Assembly (NCBI GenBank): GCA_000818945.1
Contig: KN805370.1
Location: 965,715 to 1,029,714, forward strand
Origin: Schizochytrium sp. CCTCC M209059
Taxonomy: Eukaryota; Sar; Bigyra; Thraustochytrida; Thraustochytriidae
Length of the DNA stretch: 64,000 nt
Direction: 5' to 3'
Under the pieces are notes generated by a model. That model made no database searches, was not told the DNA's origin, and saw only the letters and a list, made by a program, of their open reading frames with translations. The translations under genes and the position numbers were made by a program. This document shows positions 61,398 through 64,000 of this stretch, piece after piece (the stretch's first letter is position 1; the number at the start of each line of letters is the position of its first letter).

Positions 61398-62632
61398 ATG
61401 CGCGCGGTCGTGTACACGGAGAAGGGCGGGCCCGAGGTCCTCAAGCTGCAGAACGACTTCCCGGCGCCGACCCGCGCCAAAGGCGAGATCTTGGTCAAGG
61501 TGATCTCGTCAGCGGTGAACCCCGTGGACTGGAAGCTGCGCAAGTCGTTCATCCCGTTCTTCCCAAACCCCAAGGTGGTCGGCTGCGATGTCTGCGGCGT
61601 CGTCGCCGAGGCTGACAGCGGCTCGCGCTTCAGCAAGGGCGATCGTGTGTTTTTCATGCTTCCTATTGTGGCCACGCAAGGCGGATGCGCCGAGTACGTC
61701 ACGGTGCGCGAAGATCATGCAGACTTTGCGCCCAAAACCCTTGACGATGATCAGTCCGCAGGACTCCCTCTCGTTGGTCAGACTGTTCTCCAAGGCTATG
61801 AGGCGGTTGGAATCACCGAAAAGCTTCGCGGACAGAACAAAAGCATTCTCAGTAAGTTGCCCTCGATCCCGTCAAAGTTTTCTTGACATCTTCTTTCTCT
61901 CTGTCGTGTATGTATACGTGTGTGCGGCGCGCTGACCGAACGACGCTTCGAATAAACAAATTATATCAAAAACGATGACAAAATGCAAAAATGAAATGCA
62001 AACGAAATTGACGGGAATTTTTCTTAGTTCACGCCGGCGCTGGTGGTGTCGGAAGCGTTGCCATTCAAGTGGCAAAGTACTATGGACTTTACGTGTATAC
62101 CACGTGTTCTGCGAGCAACTTTGACTTTGTCAAATCGATCGGCGCCGATCGCCCCATTGACTACAAGACCGAGGCTTTCGAAGAGGTTGCTGTCAATGTC
62201 GACTACATTTTTGATCTCATGGGTGGCGACTACGAGCTTCGCGGCATGAAATGCATCAACCCTTCTGGCTATTACATTAACGTCATGAACTCGGGCTGGG
62301 CGACGAAAATTGCTTCCGCGCTTGATATGCCAGATGGCGTCACTGGCGCCGAAAACACCCTGGGCAATCTCATTGGGTACGCCTATGCTGCCTACCGCAA
62401 GCTTGCCGCGCCTGTTACAGGCCCCTACTATTACTACAACGTGGTGCAGCCGCGCGCCGACTCGCTCAAGCTTCTTGCCAAGCTTGCAGATGACGGCGCC
62501 ATCAAACCCATCACGGACTCGGTCTATTCGCTCGAGGACACTGCCGAAGCGCATCGCCGTATCGAGGGAGGCCACGCACGGGGCAAGGTCATTATCCGCG
62601 TTGCGCAGTCGACGTCCTCTTCCTCGTTGTAG
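61398..62632 (+). CDS. Medium-chain dehydrogenase/reductase, quinone oxidoreductase-like (zinc-independent)
   Basis: The model is exons 61398-61851 and 62028-62632, 352 residues. The N-terminal GroES-like domain reads MRAVVYTEKGGPEVL, then ILVKVISSAVNPVDWKLR, and GCDVCGVVAEADSGSRFSKGDRVF, as in quinone oxidoreductases and RTN4IP1. There are no catalytic-zinc cysteine/histidine ligands. Splicing joins a split Ile codon and brings HAGAGGVGSVAIQVAK into place, the NAD(P)H-binding AxxGGVG motif. The usual C-terminal helix with HRRIEGGHARGKVIIRV follows. It probably reduces quinones or enones with NADPH. The exact substrate is not predictable. The first exon alone is truncated by a stop soon after the donor. 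Confidence 0.92.
61852..62027 (+). other. Intron in dehydrogenase gene
   Basis: 176 bases, donor GTAAGTTG, acceptor TTTTTCTTAG, phase 1. It splits the protein between the catalytic domain and the nucleotide-binding fold. Confidence 0.9.
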
Positions 62633-62758
62633 GACTGTTCGTCGTTAACCCGATTCTATCTCAGGTACCGTACCATTGTCGAAATGGGCTAAGATAATTT
62701 CCTTTCATTTGCCTTTTTTGTACCACGAAGAAACTCCAACTTGGACGAAGAGAATTGC

Positions 62759-63199
62759 TCAATCGACGTCTTGTTCGTTCTCTTCATCATCATTTTCCCC
62801 GTCACTGTCTGCACTCCACACGTATGGGAAAATCCAACCGGAGAATCCACAAAAACAAAGAATGTTCTGGAGCGCGCGCACAGCAAGGGGCTCGTTGGGC
62901 ACAGGCACTACACCAAGGCTTAGAAGAATAAGGCAAAATAATACTCGCAAAGGTACACTTTCTGGTGTCTCTTCTCGTGCATCACTTTTGTCGTTCCTTT
63001 TTGGCTTGCATCCCAATTTGCGTTGCAGGTCATTTGCAATCCAGTCTCCTATGCTCATGTTCTCAAAAGGCGTGATTCCTCGCGCTCTGCATTCCTCGAC
63101 ATACTTGGCCTTGACCTCCTCAATCTCTTTGTGTAAGGCTTGAAGCTCTTGCTCTCGCGCATTTGCGCTGTTCGTCTTCCTTTCGCTTTCCGCCCCCAT
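62759..63199 (-). CDS. Small hypothetical membrane protein
   Basis: 146 residues. A charged helical N-terminus (about 50 residues) contains a GITPFENMSIGDWIANDL segment. Two hydrophobic segments follow (about residues 83-98 and 107-124, the second with FCGFSGWIFPYVW), then an acidic tail. I do not recognise the family. Support comes from the ATG, well-formed membrane segments and its position: it ends 126 bases from the convergent dehydrogenase gene, in line with the other tail-to-tail pairs here. Confidence 0.6.
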   Translation of the reverse strand: MGAESERKTNSANAREQELQALHKEIEEVKAKYVEECRARGITPFENMSIGDWIANDLQRKLGCKPKRNDKSDAREETPESVPLRVLFCLILLSLGVVPVPNEPLAVRALQNILCFCGFSGWIFPYVWSADSDGENDDEENEQDVD

Positions 63200-63804
63200 G
63201 CTTCTTTGCTAACTTTGGCGTAGCGCGTCGCCGCTCAAACGATCTATATTGGTGAGGAGGAGTAGGGGCACTTCCCCACGAGCTGCGCGGCAAGGATTGT
63301 GTCGCTCGAATATTTTTGTTGGGCTGATTGCGAGCGCGCGCGCGCGCGCGTCTTAAACAAGCCCTTTTCTGCCATATAGATTCGAGAGTGACTTCGACTC
63401 AAAATTTGACCGTTAAATGTATATTTTTTGGGGGGACTCCGCACTCCGACACGGACTTGAGAGATTCGTACTCGAACTCGGACTTCGAAACTCGGACTCG
63501 GGTTCTGACTTGGACTCGGACCGCCGCAGCGCTTAAGCCTCTTTCCTAGAGTGGCCATCAGTGCTGGCTGGGTCAAGATAGTGGACCGCAAAAAACAAGA
63601 GCTAGGCTATGGTGCTTGCGCTGAAGTCCAACTTTACATTATCGAACCGAACCTTTTTACGGACGAAAAGACTGAACGTAGGCCTAAATTAGTCAAAATT
63701 GTATTCGAGCGTTGACGAGCGGCATTCAAGTTCGTTGTAGCAAATAGCAAGAGGGAGTGCCGTCCGCTGCGCTAGCGAAGGAAATCTGGTGAGCGCTCGT
63801 GAAG
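63200..63804. other. Intergenic region with degenerate ACTCGG repeat
   Basis: No gene. It contains a GC dinucleotide tract (about 63332-63350), a degenerate ACTCGG/ACTTGG array (about 63435-63522) and a TAGGCCTA palindrome (63679-63686). Confidence 0.55.
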
Positions 63805-64000
63805 ATGGATGTCCGAGCGCGTACACAAAAGCCTCATCGGGACCGCACACTTGCAACAACGCGAGAGCAAGGCGGAGAGCGATCTCAACGTGCCATCTTG
63901 CATGCAGCAGCACTGCAAGATCACTTTGCGAGAGCGCTCAAATTGGATGTGCAAATGCGACAGCTCAACAACGTCCGTCGGAAACCCAAAGCGCAGCAAA
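63805..64000 (+). CDS. Start of an unidentified gene, cut by the window edge
   Basis: From the ATG at 63805 the frame is open for 65 codons to the end of the window. The encoded start is basic and Gln/Arg/Ala rich with a helical middle (HAAALQDHFARALKLDVQMR). No family is recognisable in so short a piece. Its orientation continues the alternating strand pattern. It could be chance, since the minus strand is also open there. Confidence 0.4.
   Translation, partial: MDVRARTQKPHRDRTLATTREQGGERSQRAILHAAALQDHFARALKLDVQMRQLNNVRRKPKAQQ

Overview
The window is eukaryotic nuclear DNA, most likely from a protist of the stramenopile group. A thraustochytrid (labyrinthulomycete) is my best guess. The reasons are: large, mostly uninterrupted genes at moderately high GC; a few short GT-AG introns; standard stops of all three kinds; many simple-sequence repeats between genes; and a gene set with clear flagellar proteins (CEP290, polycystin-2-like channel), a TFIIIC subunit, a BCAS3-type WD40 protein, a pecanex-4-like protein, an MHYT-domain protein and an RVxF-type motif block seen in stramenopile proteins. 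The taxon is inferred from general features and was not tested by any search.

Layout: 22 genes are well enough supported to list, plus one gene start cut by the right edge. From left to right they are: LRR/Apple-domain protein (+, 5' end beyond the window or uncertain); polyglutamine protein (-, two exons); class C beta-lactamase-like hydrolase (+); RVxF/acidic protein (-, N-terminus lost in a 437-base gap); unknown protein with an amidotransferase-like start (+); ubiquitin-like/helix-hairpin protein (-); geranylgeranyl diphosphate synthase (+); WH2-RhoGAP protein (-); CEP290 (+, about 7.4 kb); polycystin-type channel (-); secreted JmjC-like/FN3/PA protein (+); membrane transglutaminase-like protein (-); MHYT protein (+); TFIIIC subunit 5 (+, two exons); BCAS3-like WD40 protein (-); purple acid phosphatase (-); SENP8-type deneddylase (+, two exons); N-acetylglucosamine-6-phosphate deacetylase (+); AP2-domain protein (+); pecanex-4-like protein (-); medium-chain dehydrogenase/reductase (+, two exons); small two-TM protein (-); partial gene (+).

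From 1 to about 37 kb the strands alternate perfectly. Tail-to-tail gaps are short (about 115 to 300 bases) and head-to-head gaps are longer (0.4 to 1.6 kb), often carrying a tetranucleotide microsatellite. This suggests shared bidirectional promoters. The only large gene-poor stretch is 50.8 to 54.1 kb, upstream of the AP2 gene; it is packed with short tandem repeats.

The genes do not form one pathway. The closest thing to a functional group is the flagellar pair CEP290 and the polycystin-like channel, which lie tail to tail 127 bases apart, with a possible third member (the 10.6 to 12.9 kb gene). Two assembly gaps (9495-9931 and 48875-49044) limit what can be said locally. I recognised no tRNA, rRNA, snRNA, CRISPR array, transposon or viral gene.
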